A stretch of 58,177 bases of DNA, from assembly GCA_017407645.1 (NCBI GenBank), contig JAFQWE010000004.1:1-58177 (forward strand), given 5' to 3'. The position numbers were made by a program, and so were the translations under genes. The stretch is from Clostridia bacterium. Its GTDB lineage: Bacteria; Bacillota; Clostridia; Oscillospirales; Acutalibacteraceae. Positions 1 to 13,113 of the stretch are shown one piece after another; the stretch's first letter is position 1, and the number at the start of each line of letters is the position of its first letter. The notes under the pieces were generated by a model. It was not told where the DNA came from, did no database searches, and saw only the letters and a list, made by a program, of their open reading frames with translations.

Positions 1-69
1 AACGGTGTTGCAGGTTCTACCACTCAGACCTTCGCAGAGAATAAGGGCTTCACCTTCGTTGCTCTGTAA
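1..69 (+). CDS. C-terminal tail of a surface protein (partial)
   Basis: The open frame enters from the left edge and stops with TAA at 67-69, leaving 22 residues that end in GFTFVAL. This ending closely resembles the last residues of the leucine-rich-repeat protein at 21.6-23.8 kb (FTFVAK), and the preceding Gly-Ser-Thr-Thr-Gln-Thr-Phe-Ala string resembles the final repeat of BspA-like and related clostridial surface proteins. Inference: it is the end of a BspA-like or similar exported protein. Only the tail is visible, so the family call is tentative. Confidence 0.55.
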   Translation, partial: NGVAGSTTQTFAENKGFTFVAL

Positions 70-101
70 GGTTTGTCTAAGATAGACTAAGCTAAATTAA
101 C

Positions 102-134
102 AAACCCCTTGGCACTTCGGTGCCAAGGGGTTTT
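102..134. terminator. Bidirectional intrinsic terminator with TTCG loop
   Basis: A 14-bp perfect stem, AAACCCCTTGGCAC paired with its complement, is closed by a TTCG tetraloop and has A and T runs on its flanks. It lies between the stop of the left-edge gene and the stop of dinB, which are convergent, and can serve both. Confidence 0.9.
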
Positions 135-139
135 GTGTG

Positions 140-1375
140 TTAAAGCTCATTACCGCTTCGTATTCCAAAGGGATTAAACTTGTACCCATACTCAAAAGCC
201 ACAAGGTCGCGGTCCACAAGCATGGTGGCGGGCACCACTATGCCGTTGCCGTACTTGGATTTGAGCTTGTCAAGCTGGGACTGCAGTTGGTCCATCTGCT
301 GAAGCTTTTTTTGGTCGGTAAACAGGTCGGTTTGCCCGCCTGCACTGCCGTTTGACAGCATAGATGCGCTGACACCCACCGACCGCAAGGGTATGCGCCA
401 GTTATGCTCACTGTCCACAATACTCATTGCGGCGCGAAGAAGGTCGCTATCCCGATTGGTGTAGTCGGGGAGGGTTACCTGACGGGTGGAGTGAACAAGC
501 TCGTTTGTTCGCAAAAAAACCGTCACTCGACGGCTCTTAATATTGTTGGTGCGCATACGGCTGCCTACCGACTGACAAAGTGCCATAACTACTCTGAAGG
601 CGTCGTCGCGGCAGACTAAATCCCGCACCGTTGTAATGGAGTTGCTGACCGATTTGACGGGTGGCGTTTCACCGAAAATAGCCACGGGAGAGCAGTCCTG
701 CCCATTAGCAAAGCGGTGCAGCATTTCACCGTTTTTGCCAAGTCTGTTGCGCAAAAACGGAATGGGAAACTGCGCCAATTCACCAATGGTACGAAGCCCC
801 ATTCGGTGCAGTTTTTCTTCGGTGGCTCTGCCTACGTAGAGCAAGTCCGCCACCGGCAAAGGCCAGACAATCTGCTTAAAATTGTCGCGGCTGATATGGG
901 TGATGGCGTCAGGCTTTTTGTAGTCACTGCCAAGCTTTGCAAAAACCTTGTTAAAACTGACCCCCACGCTGACGGTGATGCCAAGTTCACGCTTGATGCG
1001 GTTGCTTATGCGTTTTGCTGCCTCAACGCCGTCCTCACCCGTAACGTCAAGCCAAGCCTCGTCAAGACCGAAAGGCTCCACCTGATAGGTGTTGTCGTTA
1101 TAAATTTGGCGGGTAGCCTCGGATATTTTTACGTATTCTTCATAGTGGGGGGGAACAATTATCAAATCGGGGCATTTAAGTCGGGCTTGCCACAAGGTTT
1201 CCCCCGTTTTGACACCTTGCTTTTTGGCAACCTCGTTTTTAGCTAAAATGATGCCGTGCCGTTCCTCTTCATTACCGCCGACAGCCACTGCCTTGCCTCG
1301 CAGAGAGGGGTTGAGCATACACTCCACCGAAGCATAAAAATTGTTACAGTCACTGTGCAAGATGACCCTGTCCAC
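140..1375 (-). CDS. dinB: DNA polymerase IV (Y-family translesion polymerase)
   Basis: 411 residues, usual for clostridial DinB. Catalytic carboxylates are visible: Asp9 in the N-terminal HSDCNNFYASVE motif and Asp105-Glu106 in GLDEAWLD. Then come the thumb helix-hairpin-helix region (about residues 170-230) and a little-finger domain. It copies past damaged template bases with low fidelity. The start is GTG at 1373-1375, chosen because AGAGGTG lies about 8 bases upstream. Its promoter carries a LexA box, so SOS induction is expected. The gene is monocistronic and ends against a shared terminator. It stands alone, not next to other SOS genes; recA lies 28 kb away. Confidence 0.95.
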   Translation of the reverse strand: MDRVILHSDCNNFYASVECMLNPSLRGKAVAVGGNEEERHGIILAKNEVAKKQGVKTGETLWQARLKCPDLIIVPPHYEEYVKISEATRQIYNDNTYQVEPFGLDEAWLDVTGEDGVEAAKRISNRIKRELGITVSVGVSFNKVFAKLGSDYKKPDAITHISRDNFKQIVWPLPVADLLYVGRATEEKLHRMGLRTIGELAQFPIPFLRNRLGKNGEMLHRFANGQDCSPVAIFGETPPVKSVSNSITTVRDLVCRDDAFRVVMALCQSVGSRMRTNNIKSRRVTVFLRTNELVHSTRQVTLPDYTNRDSDLLRAAMSIVDSEHNWRIPLRSVGVSASMLSNGSAGGQTDLFTDQKKLQQMDQLQSQLDKLKSKYGNGIVVPATMLVDRDLVAFEYGYKFNPFGIRSGNEL

Positions 1376-1394
1376 CCACTTTTCACCTCTTAAC

Positions 1395-1409
1395 CGAACA
1401 TTTGTTCTG
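1395..1409 (-). promoter_or_regulatory. LexA (SOS) box of dinB
   Basis: CGAACATTTGTTCTG contains GAAC-N4-GTTC, the core of the Gram-positive LexA/DinR box. It lies just downstream of the dinB -10 and covers the expected transcription start, the usual position for LexA repression. Confidence 0.85.
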
Positions 1410-1411
1410 TA

Positions 1412-1440
1412 ATTATAGCACCCCTTTTCATATTTGTCAA
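1412..1440 (-). promoter_or_regulatory. SigA-type promoter of dinB
   Basis: On the minus strand TTGACA (1435-1440) and TATAAT (1412-1417) are both perfect consensus with a 17-bp spacer, followed immediately by the LexA box. Confidence 0.9.
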
Positions 1441-1488
1441 CGGGTGATTTTTATTTGGCAAAAGATGGATTGAATTTTCAAAAATCTA

Positions 1489-1516
1489 TTGCAATTTGTT
1501 GGGATTTGTGGATAAT
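1489..1516 (+). promoter_or_regulatory. Possible promoter for the SDR-alr-lacZ run
   Basis: TTGCAA (1489-1494), a 16-bp spacer and GATAAT (1511-1516) precede the SDR start at 1564. The match is moderate, but the region lacks a better candidate. Confidence 0.45.
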
Positions 1517-1563
1517 AAAAGAGAGTGGAGTAGTATATACTTTTAGATATATGGAGGTGCGGT

Positions 1564-2280
1564 ATGTCGGTTGCATTTGTAACAGGCGGAAGTCGAGGAA
1601 TAGGTGCCGAGACGGTTAAACTGCTGTCCCAAGAGGGATGGACGGTTGCCTTTTGCTATTATAGTGACGACGCCGCCGCCGAACAGGTGGCACAGATGAC
1701 GGGCGCCCTTAAAATTAAGGCAGACGTTGCCGACGAAGTGGCTATTGACAGTGCTATAAAGCAGGCTCAAAGTCAGCTTGGTGACGTTGACTTGCTTGTT
1801 AACAATGCCGCCCTTTCTTTTGCAGGGCTTTTTACCGATATATCCTCTGAAAACTGGCAACGGATGTTAAATGTGAATGTTAACGGGGTGCTTAACGCCA
1901 CAAAAAGTGTACTTCCCCAGATGATAAACAACAAGCGTGGCAAAATCATCAATATTTCGTCGGTTTGGGGTCAGTTGGGTGCATCTTGTGAGGTGCACTA
2001 TTCCACCACCAAAGCGGCAATAATCGGATTTACCAAGGCTCTTGCCAAAGAGGTGGGGCCGTCGGGCATTACAGTCAACTGCATTGCTCCCGGTGTGATT
2101 GCCACCGATATGAACAACCGCCTTACAAAAGAGGATTTGACCGCTCTTGCAGACGAAACTCCCTTGTGTCGCATCGGCAGTGTTACCGACGTGGCTCAGG
2201 CAGTGGTCTATCTTGCATCAAGTGGCGCAGATTTTATCACCGGTCAAGTGCTTGGTGTTGACGGCGGATTTGGAGTGTGA
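1564..2280 (+). CDS. Short-chain dehydrogenase/reductase, FabG-like
   Basis: 238 residues, a typical classical SDR. Visible are the NAD(P)-binding TGGSRGIG motif (residues 7-14), NNAA (80-83), the catalytic Ser around 133 and the Tyr146-x3-Lys150 pair, and a C-terminal DGGFGV like FabG. It may reduce 3-oxoacyl-ACP or another keto substrate. It is not in a fatty-acid cluster; alanine racemase follows 3 bases later, so I do not name it fabG. GGAGGTG just upstream supports the ATG start. First gene of an apparent four-gene run. Confidence 0.85.
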   Translation: MSVAFVTGGSRGIGAETVKLLSQEGWTVAFCYYSDDAAAEQVAQMTGALKIKADVADEVAIDSAIKQAQSQLGDVDLLVNNAALSFAGLFTDISSENWQRMLNVNVNGVLNATKSVLPQMINNKRGKIINISSVWGQLGASCEVHYSTTKAAIIGFTKALAKEVGPSGITVNCIAPGVIATDMNNRLTKEDLTALADETPLCRIGSVTDVAQAVVYLASSGADFITGQVLGVDGGFGV

Positions 2281-2283
2281 TTT

Positions 2284-6533
<4,250 letters not shown>

Positions 6534-6535
6534 CG

Positions 6536-8296
6536 ATGAAGGATAACAAAAAAATGGGCACGATTGCCCTTATCAAGCGATTTTTACCCTATTTTAAAAG
6601 GCACCGCGCAACTGTGGTTTTTGACCTTTTTTGCGCGGCGCTGACTACCGTTTGCGAGTTGGTATTGCCTCTTATGGTAAGATTTATTACCGACTCTGCA
6701 ATGAATGACCCTGCAAAATTAACAGTGGGCATCGTGCTGATTATTGGCGGTGCCTATTTGCTGTTGCGCGTTATTGACACTGCCGCCAACTATTATATGG
6801 CGGCGGTGGGTCACATTATGGGCACACGGATAGAGACCGATATGCGCCGCGATTTGTTTGACCATTTACAGCGGTTGCAGTTTTCTTACTATGACGAAAC
6901 AAAGGTTGGCACCTTGATGTCACGAATCACTAACGATTTGTTTGACGTTACCGAGTTTGCCCATCACTGCCCCGAAGAATTTTTTATTGCCGGCATTAAA
7001 ATTACCGTTTCCTTTGCCATTCTCAGTACAATGAACCTTTGGCTTACTCTGATTGTTTTTGCCATAGTGCCTGTTATGATTTTGGTGTGCAATCCCTTCC
7101 GCCGCCGAATGAAAGAGGGCTTTCGCAAATCACGAGAGGTTATTGGTGAGATTAACTCTCAGGTTGAGGACAGTCTGCTTGGTATAAGGGTGGTAAAATC
7201 CTTTGCCAACGAGGATATGGAGCGGGAAAAATTCAAAAAGGGCAACCACTCCTTTTTGGATATAAAGAAAAAGATATATCACGCTATGGCAGGCTTTAGT
7301 TCAACCACACGGCTGTTTGACGGACTTATGTATATCACCGTTGTGGTAGCAGGCGCACTCTTTATGATTGGTGGCTATATTAACGCCGCCGATTTGATTG
7401 CCTATCTGCTTTACGTTACAACCTTGCTTACTTCGGTGCGCCGAATTATCGAGTTTACCGAGCAGTTTTACCGCGGTATGACGGGAATTGAGCGATTTTG
7501 CGAGATTATTGATACCCCCGTCACCATCACCGACAAGGAGGGGGCAGTTGCCCTTTCCGACGTAAAGGGTGAGGTTGTTTTTGACAGGGTGACCTTCCGC
7601 TATGATGAGGGTGGGCAGGACATTCTTTCTGATTTAAGTCTTACCGCCAAGGCAGGTCAGCGTATCGCACTTGTGGGCCCGTCGGGTGGCGGCAAAACTA
7701 CCCTTTGCGGACTTATTCCCCGTTTTTACGAGGTTTGCGGCGGTAAAATTACCATTGACGGCATTGACGTGCGCGACGTAACCCTTGATTCACTGCGTCA
7801 GAATATCGGCGTCGTGCAGCAAGACGTCTATCTGTTTTCAGGCAGTGTAAGGGAAAATATTGCCTACGGCTTGCCAAACGCTACCGATGAGCAAATCAAA
7901 GAGGCGGCAAAGCTTGCAGGAGCCCACGAGTTTATAGAGGCTTTGCCCGAGGGCTACGATACCTATGTGGGTGAGCGGGGCGTCAAGCTTTCAGGCGGAC
8001 AGAAGCAGCGCATTTCCATTGCCCGCGTTTTCCTTAAAAATCCCCCTATACTCATTCTTGACGAGGCAACCAGCGCTCTTGATAACGAGTCGGAATATAT
8101 CGTTCAGCAATCCCTTGACCGCTTGGCAAAGGGGCGCACCACCTTTATTGTTGCTCACCGCCTGACCACCGTCAAAAATGCAGATATGATTGCGGTGCTT
8201 ACCGATGACGGCATTGCCGAGCAGGGCACCCACACCCAGCTTATTGAAGCGGGCGGACTGTACGCTCAGATGTATGGAATGTATACGATAGAGTGA
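6536..8296 (+). CDS. ABC exporter, fused permease and ATPase
   Basis: About 586 residues: six transmembrane helices in roughly the first 310 residues, then a nucleotide-binding domain with Walker A GPSGGGKTT, signature LSGGQKQR, Walker B ILILDEATSALD and the H-loop in IVAHRLTT. This is the MsbA/LmrA/MdlB half-transporter architecture, working as a dimer. The substrate (lipid, drug or peptide) cannot be told. ATG at 6536 is preferred over a TTG inside the upstream stop. It starts 2 bases after lacZ. It has no second half-transporter beside it, so a homodimer is likely. Confidence 0.85.
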   Translation: MKDNKKMGTIALIKRFLPYFKRHRATVVFDLFCAALTTVCELVLPLMVRFITDSAMNDPAKLTVGIVLIIGGAYLLLRVIDTAANYYMAAVGHIMGTRIETDMRRDLFDHLQRLQFSYYDETKVGTLMSRITNDLFDVTEFAHHCPEEFFIAGIKITVSFAILSTMNLWLTLIVFAIVPVMILVCNPFRRRMKEGFRKSREVIGEINSQVEDSLLGIRVVKSFANEDMEREKFKKGNHSFLDIKKKIYHAMAGFSSTTRLFDGLMYITVVVAGALFMIGGYINAADLIAYLLYVTTLLTSVRRIIEFTEQFYRGMTGIERFCEIIDTPVTITDKEGAVALSDVKGEVVFDRVTFRYDEGGQDILSDLSLTAKAGQRIALVGPSGGGKTTLCGLIPRFYEVCGGKITIDGIDVRDVTLDSLRQNIGVVQQDVYLFSGSVRENIAYGLPNATDEQIKEAAKLAGAHEFIEALPEGYDTYVGERGVKLSGGQKQRISIARVFLKNPPILILDEATSALDNESEYIVQQSLDRLAKGRTTFIVAHRLTTVKNADMIAVLTDDGIAEQGTHTQLIEAGGLYAQMYGMYTIE

Positions 8297-8535
8297 AACG
8301 ATTAGCTACGAAGTAATTTAGCTCGCAAAAGGCGAATTTACCTGACCGCCAGGTCAATTTAGCTCTGAAAGAATTTAGCTAAATAATTGCTTGCGCAATA
8401 GCGAAATTATGCAAAGCATAGCTAAATAGTTTTTTCAAAACAGCTAAATTGAATTTGCAAAGCAAATTCAGCCAAGGGCAACTTCACTTGCCCGTAAGGG
8501 CAAACTTAGTTGGCGACTTCGTCGCCTGAAAGGTA
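8297..8535. repeat. Multi-hairpin array with AATTTAGCT linkers
   Basis: Directly after the ABC gene stop, about a dozen short hairpins follow each other, joined by AATTTAGCT or its complement AGCTAAATT. Examples: TGACC...GGTCA-like stem around 8340-8365, ATTGC-TTGC-GCAAT, TTATGC-AAA-GCATA, GAATTTGC-AAA-GCAAATTC, TTGCCC-GTAA-GGGCAA and GGCGAC-TTC-GTCGCC. Loops are 3-4 bases. No coding frame spans it. It resembles the array at 19367-19515. Confidence 0.85.
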
Positions 8536-8541
8536 CACACT

Positions 8542-9468
8542 ATGAACATAATGTATTTAAAATATGCGGTGGAGGTTGAAAAGACCCGTTCTATCAGCCG
8601 CGCCGCCCAAAAGCTTTATATTGCCCAGCCCAATCTGAGTCGAGCCATAAAGGAGCTTGAGGACGATTTGGGCATTACCATATTCAACCGAACTCCTCAC
8701 GGAATGCAGGTTACCGACGAGGGTGAGGAGTTTTTGGAGCGTGCAAAAAAGATTTTGCGCCGCATAGAAGAGCTTGAGGATATTTATAGCGGTGACAACG
8801 AGAAAAAGACTCAGTCCTTTTCGGTGTCGGTGCCGCGCTCAAGTTATATGTCCTATGCCTTTACCCGCTTTGTTGCAGGCATCGACAACAGCCGTCCTGC
8901 CGAGATTTTTTATAAAGAGACCAACTCATCCCGTGCTATAACCAACATTTTAGAGGCAGGCTACCGCCTTGGAATAATACGCTATGCCGAGGTTTTTGAC
9001 CGCTATTTTGAAGAGCGTCTTGACCGCAAAAAGTTGGCTCACGAAATGATAACTGAGTTTAGTTACGTGCTGGTTATGTCTAAAAATCACCCCTTGGCTG
9101 AAAAAGAGGACGTTACCTTTGAGGATTTGGAGCCCTATACCGAAATTGCTCACGCCGACCCATACGTGCCATCATTATCAATGTCGGCGGTGCGAAAAGA
9201 GGAATTGCCCGACAATATTGACCGCCGCATATTCCTTTTTGAACGTGCAAGCCAGATGGAGCTGCTAAGCCACAACCCCAACACGTTTATGTGGATTTCA
9301 CCTATGCCCAAAGAGGCTATGGAGCGCTACGGATTGGTGCAAAAGCGGTGCAGCTGCAACACCAAGGTGTATAAGGACGTGCTTATTTACCGCAAGGATT
9401 ACAAGTTGACCGAACTTGACAAACGCTTTATAGCCGAGGTTTATAAGGCTCGTGACGAGATTTTTTAA
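8542..9468 (+). CDS. LysR-family transcriptional regulator
   Basis: 308 residues. The N-terminal winged helix-turn-helix (about 1-60) contains the LysR signature ISRAAQKLYIAQPNLSRAIK, followed by a linker helix and a periplasmic-binding-like effector domain. Members sense a small molecule and usually control a neighbouring gene. The nearest candidate is adhE, 168 bases downstream on the same strand but separated by a terminator, so the target is uncertain. ATG at 8542 has AAAGG 8 bases upstream. It follows a hairpin array with no evident consensus promoter. Confidence 0.9.
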   Translation: MNIMYLKYAVEVEKTRSISRAAQKLYIAQPNLSRAIKELEDDLGITIFNRTPHGMQVTDEGEEFLERAKKILRRIEELEDIYSGDNEKKTQSFSVSVPRSSYMSYAFTRFVAGIDNSRPAEIFYKETNSSRAITNILEAGYRLGIIRYAEVFDRYFEERLDRKKLAHEMITEFSYVLVMSKNHPLAEKEDVTFEDLEPYTEIAHADPYVPSLSMSAVRKEELPDNIDRRIFLFERASQMELLSHNPNTFMWISPMPKEAMERYGLVQKRCSCNTKVYKDVLIYRKDYKLTELDKRFIAEVYKARDEIF

Positions 9469-9477
9469 TAGCCTGTT

Positions 9478-9514
9478 AAAATGATATAGCAGAGTTTTCT
9501 GTTATATCATTTTT
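9478..9514 (+). terminator. Intrinsic terminator after the LysR gene
   Basis: AAAATGATATAGCAGA pairs with TCTGTTATATCATTTT across a GTTT loop, with one G-T wobble, ending in a T run. Confidence 0.85.
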
Positions 9515-9561
9515 GATATAGCGATGTGACGAAAAGGGTATTTTACTTTTAAAAAGGGTTG

Positions 9562-9577
9562 TGTTAAAGTTTTAAGC
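9562..9577 (+). promoter_or_regulatory. Possible Rex operator upstream of adhE
   Basis: TGTTAA-AGTT-TTAAGC resembles the clostridial Rex site TTGTTAA-N4-TTAACAA, with one good and one partial half. adhE is a common Rex target, controlled by the NADH/NAD ratio. A possible -10 CATAAT lies at 9591-9596, but no clear -35 was found. The match is imperfect. Confidence 0.3.
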
Positions 9578-9636
9578 GTAAACGACAGGGCATAATTTTA
9601 AATATATGCCCAACTCTTAATAAAGGAGAAATACCT

Positions 9637-12249
9637 ATGAGCAACTACAAAATTGTGGACAGTGTGCAAGCCCTTGAAGAAGCCATTGTCCGTGTTCGCA
9701 AGGCGCAAATGAAATTTGCAACCTACACTCAAGAGCAGGTGGATAAGATTTTTCTTGCCGCCGCCTCTGCCGCCGACAAGGCTCGCATTCCTCTGGCAAA
9801 AATGGCTGTTGCCGAAACAGGAATGGGCATTGTTGAGGATAAGGTTATCAAAAATCATTATGCCGCCGAATATATTTATAACGCTTACAAGGATACAAAA
9901 ACTTGTGGCATAATTGAAGAAGATAAGCAGTACGGCATCAAAAAGATTGCCGAGCCTATCGGTGTAAGCGGCGCCGTTATTCCCACCACAACCCCCACCT
10001 CTACCGCAATATTTAAGTGCCTGCTTGCACTTAAAACCCGCAACGGCATTATCATCAGCCCTCACCCCAGAGCAAAGGGCTGCACCATAGAAGCGGCAAA
10101 GCTTGTGCTTGAAGCCGCAGTAGAGGCAGGTGCCCCCGAAGATATTATTGCTTGGATTGACGTGCCCAGTCTTGATATGACCAATACGGTTATGAAAGAG
10201 TCGGATATAATTTTGGCTACAGGCGGTCCCGGTATGGTTAAGGCTGCCTATTCAAGCGGCAAGCCCGCACTGGGCGTTGGCGCAGGTAATACTCCTGCTA
10301 TTATTGATGATACCGCCGATGTTATTTTGGCAGTTAACTCTATCATTCACTCTAAAACCTTTGATAACGGTATGATTTGCGCTTCCGAGCAGTCGGTTAT
10401 TGTGCTTGAAAGCCTTTATGACGAGGTTAAGGCAGAATTTGCCAACCGCGGTTGCTATTTTCTTACTCCCGATGAAACCGAAAAGGTGCGCAAGACCATT
10501 ATTATTAACGGCGCTCTTAATGCAAAAATCGTTGGTCAAAAGGCAGTAACCATTGCCGCTTTGGCAGGCGTAACAGTACCTGAAGAGACCAAAATTCTTA
10601 TCGGTGAGGTTGAAAGTGTAGATATTGCCGAGGAGTTTGCTCACGAAAAGCTGTCTCCCGTTCTTGCTATGTATAAGGCAAAGGATATTGAGGACGCCTT
10701 TGCAAAGGCAGAGCAGCTTGTTGCCGACGGCGGTTACGGTCACACCTCCTCAATTTATCTTAACGCCGTTACCCAGCAGGCAAAGATTGACGCCTTTGCC
10801 GCCCGTATGAAAACCTGCCGTATTCTTGTTAACACCCCCTCGTCTCACGGCGGTATAGGTGACCTTTACAACTTTAAGCTGGCGCCCTCGCTTACATTGG
10901 GTTGCGGCTCTTGGGGTGGCAACTCTGTTAGCGAAAACGTTGGCGTAAAGCACCTGCTTAACATCAAAACCGTTGCCGAGAGGAGAGAGAATATGCTTTG
11001 GTTCAGAGCCCCACAAAAGATTTATATTAAGGCAGGCTGTCTGCCCGTTGCCCTTGATGAGCTTCGCACCGTTATGGGCAAAAAACGCGCATTTATCGTA
11101 ACCGACAATTTCCTGTATCAAAACGGATATACCAAGGTTATCACCGATAAGCTTGACGAAATGGGTATTGCTCACACCACCTTCTTTGATGTTGAGCCCG
11201 ACCCAACCCTTGCCAGCGCAAAAGCAGGCGCCGCTCAGATGACTGCCTTTCAGCCTGATACTATCATCGCACTTGGCGGTGGCTCGGCTATGGATGCCGC
11301 CAAGATTATGTGGGTGCTTTATGAGCATCCCGAGGCAGACTTTATGGATATGGCAATGCGCTTTATTGACATCCGCAAGCGCGTATATACCTTCCCCAAA
11401 ATGGGTGAAAAGGCATATTTCATTGCCGTTCCAACCTCTGCAGGTACCGGCAGTGAGGTTACTCCCTTTGCCGTTATCACCGACGAAACAACAGGTGTAA
11501 AATATCCCCTTGCCGACTATGAGCTTCTTCCCAATATGGCAATCGTTGACACCAACTTGCATATGTCTGCCCCCAAGGGACTGACTGCCGCATCAGGTAT
11601 AGACGCCGTTACCCACGCTCTTGAAGCCTATGCATCAATTATGGCAACCGACTACACCGACGGACTTGCAATCAAGTCCTTGCAGACGGTATTTGAATAT
11701 TTGCCTCGCGCTTACGAAAACGGTCAGACTGATGTGCTTGCCCGTGAAAAGATGGCTAACGCCGCAACAAGCGCAGGTATGGCATTTGCCAATGCATTCC
11801 TTGGTGTATGTCACTCAATGGCTCACAAGTTGGGTGCCTTTCACCATCTGCCTCACGGCGTAGCAAACGCTCTTATGATTGAGCAGGTTATTCGCTTTAA
11901 CGCCAGCGAGAAGCCTACCAAAATGGGCACCTTCTCACAGTATGACCACCCCCACACCCTTGCAAGATATGCTGAAATTGCCACCGCTTTGGGACTTAAG
12001 GGTGAAACCGATGAAGAAAAGGTAGAGGCACTTATTAAGGCTATTAACGACCTTAAAGCTACGGTTGGCATCAAGGATTCTATTAAGGATTACGGCATTG
12101 ACGAGGCTGATTTTATTGCCCGTCTTGACGATATGGTTGAGCAAGCCTTTGACGACCAGTGCACAGGCGCTAACCCACGCTATCCCCTTATGAGTGAAAT
12201 TAAGCAGATGTATCTTAACGCATATTACGGCATTAAGGAGGGTGTATAA
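9637..12249 (+). CDS. adhE: Bifunctional acetaldehyde-CoA/alcohol dehydrogenase
   Basis: 870 residues, the normal AdhE length. The N-terminal aldehyde dehydrogenase half (about 1-440) holds catalytic Cys248 in NGMICASEQ; the C-terminal iron alcohol dehydrogenase half has GGGSAMDAAK and the metal-ligand histidines in CHSMAHKLGAFHHLPHG. It reduces acetyl-CoA to ethanol in two steps and re-oxidises NADH in fermentation; the enzyme usually forms spirosomes. AAAGGAG precedes the ATG. The APH-like kinase gene begins 1 base after its stop, so the two are co-transcribed. Confidence 0.97.
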   Translation: MSNYKIVDSVQALEEAIVRVRKAQMKFATYTQEQVDKIFLAAASAADKARIPLAKMAVAETGMGIVEDKVIKNHYAAEYIYNAYKDTKTCGIIEEDKQYGIKKIAEPIGVSGAVIPTTTPTSTAIFKCLLALKTRNGIIISPHPRAKGCTIEAAKLVLEAAVEAGAPEDIIAWIDVPSLDMTNTVMKESDIILATGGPGMVKAAYSSGKPALGVGAGNTPAIIDDTADVILAVNSIIHSKTFDNGMICASEQSVIVLESLYDEVKAEFANRGCYFLTPDETEKVRKTIIINGALNAKIVGQKAVTIAALAGVTVPEETKILIGEVESVDIAEEFAHEKLSPVLAMYKAKDIEDAFAKAEQLVADGGYGHTSSIYLNAVTQQAKIDAFAARMKTCRILVNTPSSHGGIGDLYNFKLAPSLTLGCGSWGGNSVSENVGVKHLLNIKTVAERRENMLWFRAPQKIYIKAGCLPVALDELRTVMGKKRAFIVTDNFLYQNGYTKVITDKLDEMGIAHTTFFDVEPDPTLASAKAGAAQMTAFQPDTIIALGGGSAMDAAKIMWVLYEHPEADFMDMAMRFIDIRKRVYTFPKMGEKAYFIAVPTSAGTGSEVTPFAVITDETTGVKYPLADYELLPNMAIVDTNLHMSAPKGLTAASGIDAVTHALEAYASIMATDYTDGLAIKSLQTVFEYLPRAYENGQTDVLAREKMANAATSAGMAFANAFLGVCHSMAHKLGAFHHLPHGVANALMIEQVIRFNASEKPTKMGTFSQYDHPHTLARYAEIATALGLKGETDEEKVEALIKAINDLKATVGIKDSIKDYGIDEADFIARLDDMVEQAFDDQCTGANPRYPLMSEIKQMYLNAYYGIKEGV

Positions 12250-12250
12250 T

Positions 12251-13000
12251 ATGAAACTTGATAATATCATTTACAACAACGACGGCAAAACTATTTACCG
12301 CGACGGTGACCTTTGCTACAAGGTTTTTGATGCCAGTTATTCAAAGGCAGACGTGCTTAACGAGGCTCTTAATCAGGCTCGTGTTGAAGAAACGGGGCTT
12401 AACACTCCCAAGCTTCAAGAGGTGCTTACCGTTGATGGCAAGTGGGCTATCGCTTATACCTATATTGAGGGCACTGACCTTGAAAAACTGATGGAAGAGA
12501 ATCCCGATAAAATGGATGAATATCTTGAGCTTTTCGTTGATTTGCAGATGAAGGCTCACGCCGCCGCATGCCCCAATCTTACCAAATTAAAGGATAAGAT
12601 GAACCGCAAAATCAGTGAGGCAGATTTGGATGCCACCACCCGTTATGAGCTTCACACCCGCCTTGAAGGTATGCCCAAGCACAAAAAGGTGTGCCACGGT
12701 GACTTTCGTCCTTCAAACGTAATCATTACTCCAAAGGGCGAGGCTTATATCATTGACTGGGCACACGCCACCCAAGGCAACGCCTCTGCCGACGTGGCTC
12801 GCACATATTTGCTTTTCTGCTTGAAGGGTGACGAGGCTTTTGCGAAGAAGTACCTTGACCTTTTCTGCAAAAAGAGTGATACTGCCCGTCAGTACGTTCA
12901 AAAGTGGATGCCTATCGTTGCTGCAAGTCAGTCGGTAAAGGGCAAACCCGAAGAGAGAGAGTTTTTGCTCAAGTGGGCAGACGTTGTTGAATATGAATAA
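12251..13000 (+). CDS. APH/choline-kinase-like phosphotransferase
   Basis: 249 residues. The kinase catalytic motif HGDFRPSNVI gives His149, Asp151 and Asn156, and IIDW places the metal-binding Asp at 169. This is the aminoglycoside phosphotransferase (APH) fold, which also includes choline, homoserine and fructosamine kinases. The substrate is not evident, and I do not infer antibiotic resistance. ATG at 12251 is chosen over an upstream in-frame ATG inside adhE. Coupling to adhE is odd; a housekeeping sugar- or aldehyde-derived substrate is possible but unproven. Confidence 0.8.
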   Translation: MKLDNIIYNNDGKTIYRDGDLCYKVFDASYSKADVLNEALNQARVEETGLNTPKLQEVLTVDGKWAIAYTYIEGTDLEKLMEENPDKMDEYLELFVDLQMKAHAAACPNLTKLKDKMNRKISEADLDATTRYELHTRLEGMPKHKKVCHGDFRPSNVIITPKGEAYIIDWAHATQGNASADVARTYLLFCLKGDEAFAKKYLDLFCKKSDTARQYVQKWMPIVAASQSVKGKPEEREFLLKWADVVEYE

Positions 13001-13005
13001 GATTG

Positions 13006-13039
13006 ACCGCAGTTTTCTTTGGTAAAACTGCGGTTTTTT
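13006..13039 (+). terminator. Intrinsic terminator of the adhE operon
   Basis: ACCGCAGTTTT pairs with AAAACTGCGGT across a short loop and is followed by TTTTT. Confidence 0.9.
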
Positions 13040-13051
13040 CAGTCCCAAATG

Positions 13052-13080
13052 TTGACAAGTCAAAAAAAGGGGAGTATTAT
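13052..13080 (+). promoter_or_regulatory. Promoter of the DAHP synthase gene
   Basis: TTGACA (13052-13057), a 17-bp spacer and TATTAT (13075-13080) lie 33 bases upstream of the start codon. Confidence 0.8.
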
Positions 13081-13113
13081 TTATCTATATTTATGCAAGG
13101 AAAGTGACCTTTA

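Noticed and set aside
716-1246. Long open frame opposite dinB
   Set aside because: Shadow of dinB; no ribosome site, no recognisable domain, while dinB has motifs, promoter and LexA box.
8297-8535. Hairpin arrays considered as CRISPR
   Set aside because: Linkers are only 9 bases and the variable parts are palindromes of 10-20 bases, not ~30-base unique spacers; no cas genes.
10750-11562. Long open frame opposite adhE
   Set aside because: Shadow caused by codon bias in the highly conserved adhE gene.
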